NCBI GenBank assembly: GCA_016839875.1
Contig: JAEOTK010000019.1
Coordinates: 1-8,126 of the forward strand
Direction of reading: 5' to 3'
Origin: Candidatus Heimdallarchaeota archaeon
GTDB lineage: Archaea; Asgardarchaeota; Heimdallarchaeia; Heimdallarchaeales; Heimdallarchaeaceae
Length of the DNA stretch: 8,126 bases
How positions within the stretch are numbered: the stretch's first letter is position 1; each line of letters starts with the position of its first letter. Shown piece by piece: positions 1 through 6,518 of this stretch. Position numbers and translations under genes: made by a program. The notes under the pieces are model-generated. The model ran no database searches. It was not told where the DNA came from and worked only from the letters and a program-made list of their open reading frames with translations.

Positions 1-117
1 AAAATGGAGTTCAAAATGGGAGAGGACTTTGATTTCGATAAGATACCAGCTCCATTCAGAGAGATAGCTAAAAAAATCAAGGAAGAAATCCAAAAAGAAA
101 AGGATAAAGGAAAATAA
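1..117 (+). CDS. 3' end of an unrecognised protein (partial)
   Basis: The frame is open from the first base and ends at TAA (115-117), giving 38 visible residues. The visible tail has an acidic/aromatic patch (GEDFDFDKIPAPF) followed by a lysine/glutamate-rich, probably helical and charged end (REIAKKIKEEIQKEKDKGK). ATG codons at 4 and 16 are in frame, so a tiny ORF starting there cannot be excluded, but an uninterrupted frame to the window edge and a T-rich terminator right after the stop fit the end of a longer gene. Nothing identifies a family. It is transcribed in the same direction as the helicase downstream but is separated from it by a T-rich stretch, so it is probably its own transcript. 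Confidence 0.55.
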   Translation, partial: KMEFKMGEDFDFDKIPAPFREIAKKIKEEIQKEKDKGK

Positions 118-150
118 GTCTTTTTCCTTTCATTTTTTATTTTTTAATAA
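118..150 (+). terminator. T-tract transcription terminator
   Basis: Several T-runs (about 121-125, 133-138 and 140-145) follow directly after the stop codon of the partial gene, with no GC-rich hairpin. This is the usual form of intrinsic termination in archaea. The AT-rich DNA from about 150 to 180 may also hold the helicase promoter, but no good TATA box stands out there. Confidence 0.5.
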
Positions 151-205
151 AACTTAAAAACAAAAAAATAAGTAATAGGTCTCACAAGCATTTGATTTGG
201 ATACT

Positions 206-1816
206 ATGAACCTCCCCTCTGATTTTGAAATGCAACTAGAAGGATTGGAAATTGAAAAAAGAGATTACCAATTAGCAGCTACTGGTGAGATAATCGAAAA
301 CCTTCCAGATTCATCAATTTTGTTGAATTATCCATATGGAACAGGAAAAACTGTTATTGCACTTTTAGCTTTTCTTGCAATTAAGAACGAGAATCCAAAT
401 GCTAAATTTATCTTCACTTCAGCAAGAGAAGCAGCAGGATTAAGATGTCGTCAAGCTCTTGAAATGGCAAAGAAATTTGGTTTCATTGAGAAAATTGGAT
501 ATCTATATGATTCAACTGGTAAAGGATTGGGTTTAAGACAAAAGAGTAAGATGTATGAAGCCGCATCTGTGGTCTTTTCACCTATTACGGCTTTAATGAA
601 TGACCATTTTGAAATCAGAAATAAATTGAAAAAAGATATTTTAGAAAACATTAGCCTTTGTGTTATTGATGAAGTCACTGACATACTAGCAAGAGATATG
701 ACAGGTTTTCGTCTAAGCAAATATTTCGAAGTACTGTTTAGGAGACGAGAGAAAGTTCATAGTTTCCCCATCCTTGGATTAACAGGGACACGTGATCAAC
801 AGAGAGCTAAAGCAATCCTCAAACTACTTGGAGAAGATGCTAAACTTATGCAAAGACTTGATCTATCTCCCTATGAAACAGTTACAAAGATTCACAAAAT
901 CAAACGCGAGGATTACATTAAGATTGATCAGCTTATTTCAACTCATATAACTAAACCCATTGAAACAATTCAGAGGAATTTGAATGAGAAATTATCTCGA
1001 TTAGAGATAATCAAATTGTCTTATGGAGGAATATTAGATAGATTGCAATCAGAACCAAAGAGCTATCCTTATCGAGTAAGTAGGTTTCAAATAGAAAATA
1101 ATGAAGCTCGGGAGGACTTAGTCAAAGCTTTTCTAAGACTCTTCAAACTTACTCATTCAAGATTATTACTGCTGGAATCAACTCCAGGAGAGTTTCTGAA
1201 GTATATTGAAAATGATGAAAATAAAGAACTATTCAGATCTATTATAGAAGCTAGCAAAGAGATAATTTCCTATCGAGTGGATCTGCCAAGATATGATAAT
1301 CCTGAAGAAAAAACTACACGTGGATTGGTTCAACCTAAAGTAAGTACTGCTATTGATCTTATACATGATCATATGATCAGAGGTGCTCAAATTCTTCTTT
1401 TCACTAGATATCTGGCTCTTGGTGATCAAATCTACAGACTTCTCAATACACTCAAATTTCCAGATGTTAAGTATGTATCTGGAAAAACATCTGAGGATTC
1501 AAGACGTATAACCTTGAAAGAATTCGAGGAAGGTAATGTTAGTGTTTTAGTTTTTACACCTCTTGGGGGAAGAGGACTAAATCTTGAAGCTGCTGATGTT
1601 GTAATTCATCTAGACATAACAACTAATGTTGATGATATGATACAGAGAAGAGAAAGAGCCAGAGGATGCCTTGAGTATGTTCTTGTACTAGAGGAAACAA
1701 GTGAAGAAGGAAAAATAAAGGAATATCAAGAATTGTTTGATAAAGATTCAAAGAAAGAAGAAGAATCCGAGGAAGAGAACAAAGAAACATTGAATGAAAA
1801 CGAATCACCAGAGTGA
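206..1816 (+). CDS. Hef/FANCM-like SF2 helicase lacking a nuclease domain
   Basis: This encodes a probable ATP-dependent superfamily 2 DNA helicase or translocase. Residues are numbered from an in-frame TTG at 197; the ATG at 206 (536 aa) is the preferred start because it is the first ATG, though no strong ribosome-binding site supports either. Visible motifs: KRDYQ near residue 21 (Q-like motif), Walker A PYGTGKT (46-52), VIDEVTD as motif II (157-162), LTGT as motif III (195-198), LLFTRY (400-405) opening the second RecA domain, FTPLGGRGLNLE as motif V (about 453-464), and QRRERARG as motif VI (483-490). Residues about 230-370 are helical and charged, like the insert between the two RecA domains of Hef/FANCM/Mph1. 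The protein then ends in a very acidic tail (about 518-539), where archaeal Hef carries an XPF-type nuclease. Motif II is DEVT rather than DEAH, and motif VI departs from QRxGRxGR. A role in DNA repair or fork remodelling is inferred; a defence-type helicase is an alternative. Confidence 0.8.
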   Translation: MNLPSDFEMQLEGLEIEKRDYQLAATGEIIENLPDSSILLNYPYGTGKTVIALLAFLAIKNENPNAKFIFTSAREAAGLRCRQALEMAKKFGFIEKIGYLYDSTGKGLGLRQKSKMYEAASVVFSPITALMNDHFEIRNKLKKDILENISLCVIDEVTDILARDMTGFRLSKYFEVLFRRREKVHSFPILGLTGTRDQQRAKAILKLLGEDAKLMQRLDLSPYETVTKIHKIKREDYIKIDQLISTHITKPIETIQRNLNEKLSRLEIIKLSYGGILDRLQSEPKSYPYRVSRFQIENNEAREDLVKAFLRLFKLTHSRLLLLESTPGEFLKYIENDENKELFRSIIEASKEIISYRVDLPRYDNPEEKTTRGLVQPKVSTAIDLIHDHMIRGAQILLFTRYLALGDQIYRLLNTLKFPDVKYVSGKTSEDSRRITLKEFEEGNVSVLVFTPLGGRGLNLEAADVVIHLDITTNVDDMIQRRERARGCLEYVLVLEETSEEGKIKEYQELFDKDSKKEEESEEENKETLNENESPE

Positions 1817-1850
1817 TTCTTTTCGTATTATTTTTGTAATTTTCATTTTA
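1817..1850 (+). terminator. T-rich terminator after the helicase gene
   Basis: Directly after the TGA stop there are repeated T-runs (1820-1823, 1831-1835, 1840-1843, 1845-1848) without a hairpin, fitting archaeal T-tract termination on the plus strand. The junction is convergent: the MoaD-like gene on the other strand ends at 1857, leaving about 40 bp between the two genes. Confidence 0.45.
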
Positions 1851-1856
1851 ACTAAA

Positions 1857-2099
1857 TTATCCTCCGCCTACTGGAGGGAATAAAGAAAGAATACTATCGC
1901 TTTCGTTGATTATTGTTTCAGCATCAACTTTTTTTCCATTTAGCAAAAATAAATGGATTTCAGATATGGCATACCCAAGTTGCTCTAACACCTCAGAAAT
2001 AGATATTCCTTTCACAACTTCAAGTATTAATGGATTAAGATCATTAACTTCAGGATATTTCTTTCTGAGTGTTGCAAATACTTTAACAAATAATTTCAT
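1857..2099 (-). CDS. MoaD/ThiS-like ubiquitin-fold sulfur carrier
   Basis: An 80-residue beta-grasp protein. It starts with the typical MoaD strand (MKLFVKVFATLRKKY) and ends in LFPPVGGG, close to the FPPVxGG end of MoaD. In this family the C-terminal Gly-Gly is adenylated by a MoeB-type enzyme and carries sulfur as a thiocarboxylate, which is used to build the dithiolene of molybdo- and tungstopterin. The gene lies 57 bp downstream of the AOR gene on the same strand, so the two are probably co-transcribed and this carrier probably serves the AOR cofactor. The ATG at 2099 is chosen; an in-frame TTG at 2108 would add three residues (MIK). MoaD-like proteins next to AOR genes are known in archaea and bacteria. 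A ThiS or SAMP-like role is possible, but the position argues for cofactor synthesis. Confidence 0.85.
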   Translation of the reverse strand: MKLFVKVFATLRKKYPEVNDLNPLILEVVKGISISEVLEQLGYAISEIHLFLLNGKKVDAETIINESDSILSLFPPVGGG

Positions 2100-2144
2100 T
2101 TTAATCAATCTTAATTGGGGGTTCTTGAATAAAGAAAGAAGGGG

Positions 2145-2160
2145 TTAGAATTAATTCTAA
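2145..2160. repeat. 16-bp perfect palindrome at the AOR stop codon
   Basis: TTAGAATTAATTCTAA reads the same on both strands and covers the TAG stop of the AOR gene (2157-2159 on the minus strand). It lies in the AOR-MoaD intergenic gap. It could form a short hairpin between the two cistrons or be a chance AT-rich palindrome. Confidence 0.4.
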
Positions 2161-3989
2161 TCCAAACCCAATTCCTGTATCTTTTCAGCAGTTGGAATAC
2201 CATCGCTCCATCCTCGAAGCTCGTAATATTCCTTCTTCATAGTTGCAAGATCTACGGTTTGTCCTTCTGAAGGTCCACTTGGCATTTTTTCGTTTAGAAG
2301 TCGTTTAGGCAAAGTATCATCTTTACCAGTAATTCCTAATTTGTTGATAAGCATACGTTCTAGATTTGTGATTCTTTCTCCTGTTTCTAATAATTCGTCT
2401 GCATCAACTTCCCATCCAGTTATTGGACCTATCATTTCTGCATATTCATCTAGTCCTAATGCGAAAGTTAGGAATAAACAATTCACTGAGGAATTAACGA
2501 GACTTGTAAAGTCTTGGAAGGTTTTAGTTAATTCAGCTTTTCCTTCAATTGTAAAACGATCAATATCACCCAGAATTTCAGCAGCAATTGTATAACCTGT
2601 AACATGACATCCTCCTCTATTTGCTGTTGCATAATTCAGTCCAATACCTTTAGCACCACGTGGGTCATAAGCAGGCATTTCCAAACCTTTTACTTCCATG
2701 GATAAATCTGGAGCTCCATAGTGTTGACACATTTTTCTTGAACCTTCACCTATCCAATAACCTAGACCCTGTCGAAAGGCTGCCATCCAGGTTAACTCTA
2801 CAACTGCATCAACATTCCCAAAAGACAGATCTATTCCTTGCAGATCATCTTCGGGGATATGTCCTTTCTCATTGAGTTCCATTGCAGCTGCGATGGTTGA
2901 GCCTATACTAATAGGGTCCATTCCAAAGATATCACAGTAATGATTAGCTCTTATTACAGCTCCCATATCATTAATTCCTGTTGATCCACCTAAAGCCCAA
3001 ATAGCTTCATATTCTGGACCTTCAGTGTAAGTGAGTTTGTAATTGCCACTATCAACTTTGGATTTTCTTCCACAAGCCACTACACAGCCCCAACAAGGAT
3101 GTTTACTTATCAAATATTCTTCTGTCAATGTTTCACCAGATATTTTTTCGGCTCCTTCATTAACTCCTAACTGCCAATTGTTTGTAGGAAGGAGACCATT
3201 TTGGTTGATAATATTGACTAATACTGCAGTTCCATACTCTGGAAGACCTTGTCCTGTGACTCCATTTTCTTTGAGCTTTTCTACATGTTCTCTTACTTTT
3301 TCATTAAACAGATCTTGTTTAGCAATGTTAGGTCTTTTATCTCCTTCAACTACAATAGCTTTGAAGTTTTTTGAACCCATAACTGCACCTAAACCAGTTC
3401 TTCCAGCAGCTCTATGTTCTTCATTAATTATAACGGCCATAGGTACAAGATTTTCACCTGCTTGACCAATGCATGAAACACCAGCTCGTTTTTTATCTTC
3501 CTTATTTCTCAACCATGCGGTTGTTTCTAGAGCATTCTTTCCCCATATTTCTGATGCATCCTTTAATTCTGCAATTCCATCTATAATTGAAAGATAAACA
3601 GGCTCATCTGATTTTCCAACTACCATTATTCCATCATAACCAGCGAACTTCAGCTTTGCTCCCCATCTTCCTCCAGAATTTCCTGACCCTATTGAACCAG
3701 TTAGAGGAGATATTAATGACATTACATGATGACGTCCACTATTCGGTGACTTTGTACCTGTAACTGGACCAGTTGCAAAAATCAACATGTTTTCAGGAGA
3801 AAGTGGGTTGATTTCCTTGATACTAATTCCTTTATCTTCCAGTCCTTTAGCATACTCCCACAGTAAATTCACTGCTACACCTTTACCACCGATAAATTTC
3901 CGAAGAATCTCTTCAGAGACAGTGAAATCTTTCATTTCTTTTGTTGTAAGGTTGATTTGCAACCATTTATTCATATATCCATATTCCAT
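2157..3989 (-). CDS. aor: tungsten-type aldehyde:ferredoxin oxidoreductase
   Basis: A 610-residue AOR-family enzyme, close to the 605 of the Pyrococcus furiosus enzyme. The family oxidises aldehydes to carboxylates with ferredoxin as acceptor, using a bis-tungstopterin and one [4Fe-4S] cluster. The N-terminal domain opens with the family pattern (MEYGYMNKWLQINLTT, later FIGGKGVAVNLLW) and contains GNSGGRWGAKLKFAGYDG. Cluster ligands are HPCWGCVVAC (C299, C302, C306) and C504, a spacing very like the P. furiosus enzyme. EGPEYE (E323 region), RGGCHV (H462) and DIFGMD (353-358, the DxxGLD pterin motif with Met) are present. The second pterin motif, DxxGLC, reads NSSVNC here, so it is altered. 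The end, YYELRGW...GIPTAEKIQELGLD, is typical. The start is the ATG at 3989, which has a ribosome-binding site; a longer TTG-started frame to 4076 adds only a hydrophobic stretch translated from promoter DNA. Substrate cannot be told from sequence. Confidence 0.93.
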   Translation of the reverse strand: MEYGYMNKWLQINLTTKEMKDFTVSEEILRKFIGGKGVAVNLLWEYAKGLEDKGISIKEINPLSPENMLIFATGPVTGTKSPNSGRHHVMSLISPLTGSIGSGNSGGRWGAKLKFAGYDGIMVVGKSDEPVYLSIIDGIAELKDASEIWGKNALETTAWLRNKEDKKRAGVSCIGQAGENLVPMAVIINEEHRAAGRTGLGAVMGSKNFKAIVVEGDKRPNIAKQDLFNEKVREHVEKLKENGVTGQGLPEYGTAVLVNIINQNGLLPTNNWQLGVNEGAEKISGETLTEEYLISKHPCWGCVVACGRKSKVDSGNYKLTYTEGPEYEAIWALGGSTGINDMGAVIRANHYCDIFGMDPISIGSTIAAAMELNEKGHIPEDDLQGIDLSFGNVDAVVELTWMAAFRQGLGYWIGEGSRKMCQHYGAPDLSMEVKGLEMPAYDPRGAKGIGLNYATANRGGCHVTGYTIAAEILGDIDRFTIEGKAELTKTFQDFTSLVNSSVNCLFLTFALGLDEYAEMIGPITGWEVDADELLETGERITNLERMLINKLGITGKDDTLPKRLLNEKMPSGPSEGQTVDLATMKKEYYELRGWSDGIPTAEKIQELGLD

Positions 3990-3997
3990 TGGATTTA

Positions 3998-4004
3998 CAC
4001 CTTT
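3998..4004 (-). promoter_or_regulatory. ribosome-binding site deciding the AOR start
   Basis: On the minus strand the bases read AAAGGTG, 8 nt before the ATG at 3989. This matches the purine/GGTG core complementary to the archaeal 16S 3' end. It supports ATG 3989 over the upstream TTG at 4076 and over a second in-frame ATG five codons downstream. Confidence 0.6.
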
Positions 4005-4037
4005 ATTATACTCGATTACTGTTAGTATAGTAACCAC

Positions 4038-4046
4038 AAATAAAAG
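4038..4046 (-). promoter_or_regulatory. candidate TATA box for the AOR-MoaD operon
   Basis: On the minus strand this reads CTTTTATTT. Its centre is about 53 nt upstream of the AOR ATG, so a transcript starting about 26 nt downstream would carry a leader of roughly 26 nt that includes the AAAGGTG site. The 123-bp gap between the divergent genes is uniformly AT-rich, so the exact box is uncertain. Confidence 0.3.
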
Positions 4047-4085
4047 TATTTTCAGAAAAAACACAAAATAAGACAAAACTAAATC

Positions 4086-4094
4086 AATAAATAA
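4086..4094 (+). promoter_or_regulatory. candidate TATA box for the radical SAM gene
   Basis: AATAAATAA is centred about 23 nt before the TTG at 4113. That spacing would give a leaderless or nearly leaderless mRNA, which fits the absence of a ribosome-binding site before this gene. The match is weak and the region is AT-rich. Confidence 0.25.
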
Positions 4095-4112
4095 CTTTGA
4101 TGTTGTTTTTTC

Positions 4113-5447
4113 TTGATTTGGTTGTCAAACTTACCTAAGGTTATACAACTTGAACCTACTAATACATGTAATTTCTCCTGTTTAATGTGTTTAAGTTCAT
4201 CTTGGCAACAGAAAAACAAAACCTATCTTCCACTAGATACGTTTTCAAGATTATCTGAAGAGATCTTTCAATCAATTGAACGATTAGTACTCTATGGAAT
4301 GGGAGAACCCCTTATGCATCCTTCTTTCATAGAAATGCTCAAAATAGCAAAAAAAAACCTTAATGCAAATGCATCACTTTTTTTCTTAACTAATGGTTCT
4401 TTGCTTTCTCCAAAGATAACAGATGAGATACTAGAAAACAGATTAGCTGACGAAATAGCATTTTCTTGTGAAACACTTAAACCAGATGAAGATTCAATAG
4501 TTGGTCATTCCCATGATGAAAAATCAGTTCAATCAAACCTTAGTTACCTACTTAATCATGAATCTCGTTCAGACGTTAAAGTGGGTGTAGAAACCGTACT
4601 AATGAAATCAAATTACAAACAATTACCAGATTTAGTGAAATCACTAGGAGAACTTGGGGTTGATTACCTTTCAGTGAGTCATCTTTATCCATATAATTCA
4701 ACTTTAACGGAAGAAGTATTCTACACAATGATATCAGAAGAAGCATTATCAATTCTAGACGAGCTGGGAGAGGATGGGTGGAATTTTATTCTAGGAATAA
4801 CAAAAGAACAATTTGGAGAGAAGATGCAACATACTTTCAAAGAGCAATATAAGTTCAAGGAGAACATTATTCCAAAAGACAGACCCTACACTAAGAGATA
4901 TAAGGAATTGATGAAAAAAGCAAAGGAAAATAATGTTACTCTTAATATACCACTTTATATGAACGAGAAAGAAAAAATCAAGGAGTTTCAAGATATAAAG
5001 AACATTTTTTCCTCGAGTAAAGACAATGCTAATGAGTATGGGATTAAACTATTGCTTCCCTCTAGTTCAACAAATTTCAAGAAAAGAAGTTGTCCTTATG
5101 TGTCTACAGAAGCAATGGTTATTCGATCAGATGGAGAAGTTGCACCTTGTTTTAAATATCTATATAATCACAATTCATCATTAAACCAGCATGAAAGAGA
5201 ATCATCATCTTTTTCATTTGGAAACATTAATTCACAGACTCTTGATTCAATCTGGAAGAGCGACAGGTATTCGAAGTTTCGAGATAAACTTAGCAATATG
5301 AATGAAAAAATCCCTTTCTGTGGGAATTGTAGTTTATCAAGTAACAATTGCTTTTATGCAACTGAAGATACTTCAGATTGTTGGGGAAACGAACCATTTT
5401 GCGCTGAGTGTCCTTATAGTTTAAATCTCACAAGATGTTTGATTTAA
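4113..5447 (+). CDS. radical SAM/SPASM protein, probable AOR cofactor-modifying maturase
   Basis: A 444-residue radical SAM enzyme. After LPKVIQLEPTNT comes the cluster motif CNFSCLMC (C19, C23, C26), then GMGEP (62-66, the SAM-binding GGEP equivalent) and LTNGS (92-96). The C-terminal SPASM domain begins at C327, has the CX13GX4C pattern (C327, G341, C346), FGNI, and LDSIWKSDRYSKFRDKL, and ends with a Cys-rich stretch (C403, C406, C413, C423, C430, C433, C442), enough for auxiliary Fe-S clusters. The arrangement resembles the 'cmo' tungsten-AOR cofactor-modifying proteins encoded beside aor in Pyrococcus. It is divergent from the AOR gene with a 123-bp gap, which supports a shared role. No ATG fits: an in-frame TGA at 4098 closes the frame upstream and the first in-frame ATG falls inside the cluster motif, so the start must be TTG 4113 or TTG 4122. 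Residues about 200-300 are an unusually long Lys-rich segment between barrel and SPASM domain. A peptide-modifying role is the main alternative. Confidence 0.85.
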   Translation: MIWLSNLPKVIQLEPTNTCNFSCLMCLSSSWQQKNKTYLPLDTFSRLSEEIFQSIERLVLYGMGEPLMHPSFIEMLKIAKKNLNANASLFFLTNGSLLSPKITDEILENRLADEIAFSCETLKPDEDSIVGHSHDEKSVQSNLSYLLNHESRSDVKVGVETVLMKSNYKQLPDLVKSLGELGVDYLSVSHLYPYNSTLTEEVFYTMISEEALSILDELGEDGWNFILGITKEQFGEKMQHTFKEQYKFKENIIPKDRPYTKRYKELMKKAKENNVTLNIPLYMNEKEKIKEFQDIKNIFSSSKDNANEYGIKLLLPSSSTNFKKRSCPYVSTEAMVIRSDGEVAPCFKYLYNHNSSLNQHERESSSFSFGNINSQTLDSIWKSDRYSKFRDKLSNMNEKIPFCGNCSLSSNNCFYATEDTSDCWGNEPFCAECPYSLNLTRCLI

Positions 5448-5505
5448 AAAATATAAATCGCAACACGAGATGAATAAACTCCCTCCCTTCTCTTTCGTTC
5501 GGTTT

Positions 5506-5543
5506 CGCGGGTGATCCTCGCGGGTGATCTTCGCGGTGATCTT
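5506..5543. repeat. GC-rich 13-bp tandem repeat (three units)
   Basis: Three adjacent copies of CGCGGGTGATCYT occur at 5506-5518, 5519-5531 and 5532-5543; the last lacks one G. The block is far more GC-rich than its AT-rich surroundings and lies between the convergent radical SAM and GNAT genes. As plus-strand RNA, CGCGGG (5506-5511) can pair with CUCGCG (5517-5522) around a UGAUC loop, and the next unit boundary can form a similar stem with two G-U pairs. A 7-bp inverted repeat TCTTTCG / CGAAAGA (5491-5497, 5546-5552) brackets the block. The 13-bp period does not keep a reading frame. Nothing else was seen in 5448-5568. Confidence 0.75.
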
Positions 5544-5568
5544 GTCGAAAGAAATACAGCGTTCAGCA

Positions 5569-6468
5569 TTACAGTTTTTTATTAAATAGTGTTGCATAAG
5601 GTTGTGCATAATTAGTGTTAAGTTGTGCAAAATCCTTCTTGAATGGAAGTCGATTACCAAACAACCAAATTAAGAAGTAATCAATATTCTCTTTTTTAGC
5701 TACTTTTGCAGCTTTAGCTACTAATTGTTCAAGGTACTTTAAATCCTCGAAATATGTATGAGCTAGGTTAGCAGAATTAGGTTTGATAGGATTTCTATAA
5801 ACAAGTGAAGTTCCAACAATTTCACCTTCTTCCTCAATAACGAAGTGCGCTAATGAAAACTCTGAATCAAGATCTTCAACAATTTCTTTCTTGATTCTCT
5901 CAAGTTGATCTTCATCATAAGCATCGTATTTTTCTACAAGTTTTAGCCACGCTTCTAAATCCTTTTCTTTATCAAATTTTCTGAGATTTCCTTTGCTTAC
6001 GTTTTCATCTATGTTCTCTACCTTAAGTGTGAAGACAATATTCTCTGTATCTTTGACATAAGTAAAACCATGTTTATTGGCTAGCTCAACTTGATTACCA
6101 CATAATGCTGAGGCATAGGTTTCTACTTCTTCAACACCCTTGTCCTTTAATGTGGTAAGTGCTTTCTTAATAAGCAAATCTGTTGCTTCTTCATGATCTG
6201 GTAGAACAGATGGGAAAACCAAACTTGCTTTCTTTGGTTCACCTTCCTTTTCTTCCAAAACTTTGGAAGTAAGAAATCCAACCATTTTGTCTCCTTTGAA
6301 ACAATAATGACGAGTTTCAGGATCAAACCCAGGTTGGGAATAGACGTCCTTTAATCTATCAACGGGTGTCTGATGAGCATTTATCCAGTTGTTTGCGACT
6401 TTAATTCCAACTTTTGCTTGAATATCCTCATATCCTTTGTCATATGTCTTTAGAACATAATCTGACAT
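5569..6468 (-). CDS. two-domain GNAT-fold acetyltransferase-like protein
   Basis: A 299-residue protein that looks like two GNAT (GCN5-related) domains in tandem. Residues about 1-150: a helical start, YCFKGDKMVGFLTSKV as the central strands, VFPSVLPDHEEATDLLIKKAL where strand 4 and the acetyl-CoA loop lie, and NQVELANKHGFTYVKD, a typical GNAT end. Residues about 161-275 repeat the plan: LRKFDKEKDLEAWLKL, HFVIEEEGEIVGTSLVY, then helices and IDYFLIWLFGN. Neither half has the usual R/QxxGxG/A loop; the first reads DHEEAT. Acetyl-CoA binding is therefore uncertain, and the protein may have lost catalysis or act on an unusual donor. The ATG at 6468 is chosen over a GTG at 6474 because the TATA box at 6491-6498 is centred 26 nt upstream of it, the spacing for a leaderless mRNA. 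Substrate is unknown. It is a single gene convergent with the radical SAM gene. Confidence 0.7.
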   Translation of the reverse strand: MSDYVLKTYDKGYEDIQAKVGIKVANNWINAHQTPVDRLKDVYSQPGFDPETRHYCFKGDKMVGFLTSKVLEEKEGEPKKASLVFPSVLPDHEEATDLLIKKALTTLKDKGVEEVETYASALCGNQVELANKHGFTYVKDTENIVFTLKVENIDENVSKGNLRKFDKEKDLEAWLKLVEKYDAYDEDQLERIKKEIVEDLDSEFSLAHFVIEEEGEIVGTSLVYRNPIKPNSANLAHTYFEDLKYLEQLVAKAAKVAKKENIDYFLIWLFGNRLPFKKDFAQLNTNYAQPYATLFNKKL

Positions 6469-6479
6469 AAACACAACTC

Positions 6480-6518
6480 TTTCTCATGCCCTTATAAGTG
6501 TTTCTCATACAGTGAGAA
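6480..6518. promoter_or_regulatory. repeated TTCTCAT elements around the GNAT promoter (possible operator)
   Basis: TTTCTCAT occurs at 6480-6487 and again at 6501-6508, exactly 21 bp apart (about two helical turns), with the TATA box between the two copies. The core TTCTCA at 6502-6507 also has an inverted copy, TGAGAA, at 6513-6518. This layout suits a dimeric regulator that blocks or recruits the basal factors. The regulator is unknown; the RHH protein encoded divergently is one candidate. Confidence 0.4.
6491..6498 (-). promoter_or_regulatory. TATA box of the GNAT gene
   Basis: CTTATAAG is a strong archaeal TATA-box match, centred about 26 nt from the ATG at 6468. On the minus strand a purine-rich stretch (GAGAAACA) lies immediately upstream, as expected for the BRE (TFB recognition element). 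The implied transcription start coincides with the start codon, so a leaderless mRNA is likely. Confidence 0.6.

Noticed and set aside
3043..3465. A 140-codon open frame on the plus strand opposite the AOR gene.
   Set aside because: It lies wholly inside a clearly coding AOR region on the other strand and its composition is that of an antisense shadow.
3990..4076. A 29-residue N-terminal extension of the AOR from a TTG at 4076, hydrophobic like a signal peptide or membrane anchor.
   Set aside because: It is translated from AT-rich promoter DNA. The AAAGGTG site and the usual AOR N-terminus both point to ATG 3989, and AORs are cytoplasmic.
4100..4138. A 12-codon frame from ATG 4100 overlapping the start of the radical SAM gene.
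   Set aside because: It is very short, in another frame and without a ribosome-binding site. It could only matter if a frameshift existed, for which there is no evidence.
5421..5660. A 79-codon minus-strand frame running across the GC-rich repeat and the end of the GNAT gene.
   Set aside because: It overlaps the GNAT gene in another frame, the repeat period does not preserve frame, and the product has no recognisable features.
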